Shown here one piece after another: positions 20,513 to 22,085 of a DNA stretch of 22,085 nt. Within the stretch, counting starts at the first letter, position 1. Each line of letters starts with the position of its first letter. Made by a program: the position numbers and the translations under genes. The stretch lies in IMG/VR virus record IMGVR_UViG_3300020020_000169, positions 1 to 22,085 of that record; one strand, given 5' to 3'. The stretch comes from a virus. Below the pieces are notes generated by a model. That model did not search any database. It had not been told where the DNA came from and worked only from the letters and a program-made list of their open reading frames with translations.

Positions 20513-20880
20513 AATATATTGCCATCACGCTCGCCGCCGTTGGCCTTGCTGGCTGCGCCAATGACGCTGACGTGGCCTCGCGCAATCTGTCCCAAGCTGC
20601 GGACAACTTCGAGATCAATCGCCGCGTCGTTTTCTACAACGGCATCACGAACGACTACATCCTCACCATCGAGGGGCTTTGCTCGCTTGACGCCAGCGTT
20701 GCCAAGAACCTGAAGGTGACGTGCAAGACGGGGCCGGCAGCCTTCAAGAAGCACTTTCTCGGCCTGTCCGACAACGTGACGTTCTTTGCGGAACAGATCG
20801 ATGGCGCGAAGGCGAGCACGTACTTCTACCGCGTGACCTTCAAGCCATCGACGATCATCCCCGCAATCGACGTGCGATGA
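20509..20880 (+). CDS. Beta-sandwich lipoprotein
   Basis: 123 residues. A signal peptide with lipobox (MKYIAITLAAVGLAGC; Cys16) indicates lipidation by Lgt and export. The mature part shows the family sequence: LSQAADNFEINRRVVFYNGI, TNDYILTIEGLCSLDAS, LKVTCKTGPAAFKKHFLGLS, DNVTFFAEQI, YFYRVTFKPSTIIPAIDVR. This is the beta-sandwich lipoprotein known from prophages of many proteobacteria. The role is not known; a lipoprotein made by a prophage could modify the cell envelope or exclude other phages. The gene ends the tight run of plus-strand genes. Confidence 0.85.
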   Translation: MKYIAITLAAVGLAGCANDADVASRNLSQAADNFEINRRVVFYNGITNDYILTIEGLCSLDASVAKNLKVTCKTGPAAFKKHFLGLSDNVTFFAEQIDGAKASTYFYRVTFKPSTIIPAIDVR

Positions 20881-20918
20881 CCGACGCTAACACGCAATGA
20901 AGGTTTAAAACCGTGAAC

Positions 20919-21098
20919 CTAGTGCAACGTCTCGCGCATGAAAACCATGATGCCAACTTGGTTGGCGATCATGTGGGCTTCGACTTCATCGCCCGTCACG
21001 AGGTCGATGCCGGTCGTGTCCCACCATTCGTCGCCCTCATCGCGAACCTTGATGAAGCGGTCGTCCGTGGTGCGGCTTCCATTCGGATAGGTCTGCAT
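20919..21098 (-). CDS. Lone minus-strand 59-residue gene
   Basis: ATG at 21098, TAG at 20921-20919. GGGGAG lies about 6 nt before the ATG, and about 80% of codons end in G or C, as in neighbouring genes. The product starts MQTYPNGSRTTDDRFIKVRD and continues EGDEWWDTTGIDLVTGDEVE, AHMIANQVGIMVFMRETLH. The overlapping plus-strand frame (GTG at 20913) has poorer codon use and no good ribosome-binding site. This is the only minus-strand gene among the rightward genes. It may be expressed independently, for example in the prophage state; no family is recognised. Confidence 0.6.
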   Translation of the reverse strand: MQTYPNGSRTTDDRFIKVRDEGDEWWDTTGIDLVTGDEVEAHMIANQVGIMVFMRETLH

Positions 21099-21133
21099 GA
21101 CGGCTCCCCAATCGACGGGCGATTCTAGCGTAG

Positions 21134-21922
21134 ATGGCAGCCTATTACAACGAGATTGATCCGTATGCAGCGCAATGGCTCCGAAACCTCATCGACGCAG
21201 GGCACATCGCCCGCGGAGACGTTGACGAGCGGTCAATCGTTGATGTGCGCGCCGACGATCTCGCCGGATATGTCCAGTGTCATTTCTTCGCTGGCATCGG
21301 CGGATGGCCCTACGCCCTGCGGCTTGCTGAATGGCCCGACAGGTGCCCGGTCTGGACGGGAAGCTGCCCGTGTCAGTCGATTTCGGGCGCGGGACAACAA
21401 AAAGGACATGCCGACGAACGACACCTCTGGCCCGCTTTTTACGAGCTCATCGCCAAGTGCGCGCCTCCAATTATCTTTGGAGAGCAGGTTGCGAACGGCG
21501 ATGGACGTGAATGGTTCGCCGGAGTTCGTGCTGACTTGGAAGCAGTGGGATATGCCTGCGGGGGTGCCGATTTGTGCGCTGCGGGCGTCGGCGCCCCGCA
21601 CGCGCGGCAGAGAATCTTTTGGGTGGCCGACGCTATACGCCCACAAGTTCACGTCGAATACAGCCGATCCGGCCGACATGGTGGACAGCAGGGGCAACCC
21701 TTGGCGCCCAGGCCAGAAGCCCCACGACCGGAGAACAGGCAAACACGTAACGACAACTTTGCACGACTTTCTCCGTTTCTATGGCCGCTCGGACCTTCAA
21801 GAGTCGGCGAAATTCCACGGGCAACTGATGGGTTTCGCAACAGAACTGGTCAACTGCGCGCCCTTGGAAACGCCATCGTCCCTCAAGTCGCGGCGGAGTT
21901 CATCCGCGCAGCCCGACCCTAA
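21134..21922 (+). CDS. C5-cytosine DNA methyltransferase
   Basis: 262 residues, compact but complete. Motif I FFAGIGG (51-57, AdoMet binding), motif IV GSCPCQS (76-82, nucleophile Cys80), motif VI FGEQV (115-119; Glu117, Gln instead of the common Asn), motif VIII QRIFWVA (159-165) and motif X GNAIVPQVAAEF (245-256). The target-recognition part (about 168-230) is short, so specificity cannot be guessed. No restriction endonuclease is nearby; it probably protects phage DNA against host restriction or alters gene expression. The start MAAYYNEIDPYAAQWLRNLI matches phage relatives. A second long frame overlaps nearly the whole gene. Confidence 0.9.
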   Translation: MAAYYNEIDPYAAQWLRNLIDAGHIARGDVDERSIVDVRADDLAGYVQCHFFAGIGGWPYALRLAEWPDRCPVWTGSCPCQSISGAGQQKGHADERHLWPAFYELIAKCAPPIIFGEQVANGDGREWFAGVRADLEAVGYACGGADLCAAGVGAPHARQRIFWVADAIRPQVHVEYSRSGRHGGQQGQPLAPRPEAPRPENRQTRNDNFARLSPFLWPLGPSRVGEIPRATDGFRNRTGQLRALGNAIVPQVAAEFIRAARP

Positions 21923-21926
21923 CTAG
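21156..21926 (+). other. Long conserved-looking frame overlapping the methyltransferase gene
   Basis: A 256-codon plus-strand frame, shifted by one base relative to the methyltransferase, stays open to 21926. Its middle (SGPLFTSSSPSARLQLSLES RLRTAMDVNGSPEFVLTWKQ, WDMPAGVPICALRASAPRTRG, GWPTL) and end (LMGFATELVNCAPLETPSS) resemble sequences recalled from phage proteins annotated as hypothetical or methyltransferase-related (LTWK...PSG..I.ALRASARRTSG..WPTP; LMGYP.EW). This may be dual coding or a frame kept open by base composition. No ribosome-binding site is evident. Confidence 0.35.
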
Positions 21927-21937
21927 CACCTAATGAC

Positions 21938-22085
21938 ATGACAGACCGCCTCCCATATCCACCGCCGTTCCAAGACCTCGCCACGCTGGCCGAGCACATT
22001 TGCGCGGGCGAAAGCACGATTGAAAATTGGGTGCGGATGGGGATGTTTCCGAAGCCATTCTATCAGGGCGGCAAGCGGCTTTGGC
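21938..22085 (+). CDS. Excisionase/AlpA-like helix-turn-helix protein (partial)
   Basis: Frame open from the ATG at 21938 to the window edge (49 codons). The sequence DLATLAEHICAGESTIENWV, RMGMFPKPFYQGGKRLW has the MerR-like/HTH_17 fold of phage excisionases and AlpA regulators: helix, recognition helix with STIENWVRMGMFPKP, then the start of the wing (GGKRLW). Such a gene normally precedes the integrase in rhizobial prophages, and would direct excision. The ribosome-binding site is weak. The C-terminus lies outside the window. Confidence 0.75.
   Translation, partial: MTDRLPYPPPFQDLATLAEHICAGESTIENWVRMGMFPKPFYQGGKRLW

Noticed and set aside
19861-20754. 297-codon minus-strand frame
   Set aside because: Runs opposite to three well-supported plus-strand genes (zinc-finger protein, DUF6197-like protein, lipoprotein); its sequence has no family character.
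20913-21128. 71-codon plus-strand frame with GTG start
   Set aside because: Covers the same DNA as the minus-strand gene 20919-21098, which has much better GC3, a strong ribosome-binding site and more protein-like composition.

Overview
The window looks like most of a lambda-like temperate phage (prophage) genome from a GC-rich alphaproteobacterium, probably of the Bradyrhizobium/Mesorhizobium/Rhodopseudomonas type. This rests on the high GC3 of the genes, a GcrA-like helix-turn-helix gene (GcrA is an alphaproteobacterial regulator) and several small proteins of types familiar from rhizobial prophages. No rRNA, tRNA, CRISPR array or insertion sequence is visible. The integrase is not in the window, but an excisionase-like reading frame begins at the right edge, where an integrase would be expected next.

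The genome splits at about 14.2-14.6 kb into two divergent transcription units around a compact immunity region. A short XRE repressor gene (about 14251-14526, +) lies between two inverted promoter/operator modules of about 52 bp. Each has a distal operator, a TTGAC(C/G) -35 box, and a proximal operator TGTAC-N7-GTACA overlapping the -10. In both modules the operator centres are 34 bp apart and TTGACx and TGTACA are separated by 16 bp. The layout is lambda's in mirror image: the leftward unit corresponds to PR (cro, replication, packaging, virion) and the rightward unit to PL (recombination, accessory genes, xis).

Leftward unit (14162 down to 1, minus strand): a Cro-like gene, a structured gene-free stretch of about 280 bp, small regulators (one GcrA-like), RusA resolvase, a replication-initiator-like protein and an overlapping partner, small proteins, TerS/TerL, a P22-type portal, five or six probable virion accessory proteins (one made of fifteen 22-residue repeats), scaffold, and an N4-gp56-family major capsid protein running off the left edge. 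A strong intrinsic terminator sits between scaffold and capsid genes.

Rightward unit (14608 to 22085, plus strand): small proteins, a probable Rad52-like annealing protein, a mini-protein with an SSB-like acidic tail, NinB, an HNH/DUF968-type protein, then about 13 tightly coupled small genes (three too short for routine ORF calling), a beta-sandwich lipoprotein, one isolated minus-strand gene (20919-21098), a C5-cytosine methyltransferase and the excisionase-like gene. Most junctions are ATGA, GTGA or TGATG overlaps, pointing to one translationally coupled operon.

The observations most worth a second look are the methyltransferase gene, which carries a second long conserved-looking frame over nearly all its length; the mirrored operator modules; the structured region after cro; the capsid terminator; and the micro-ORFs.
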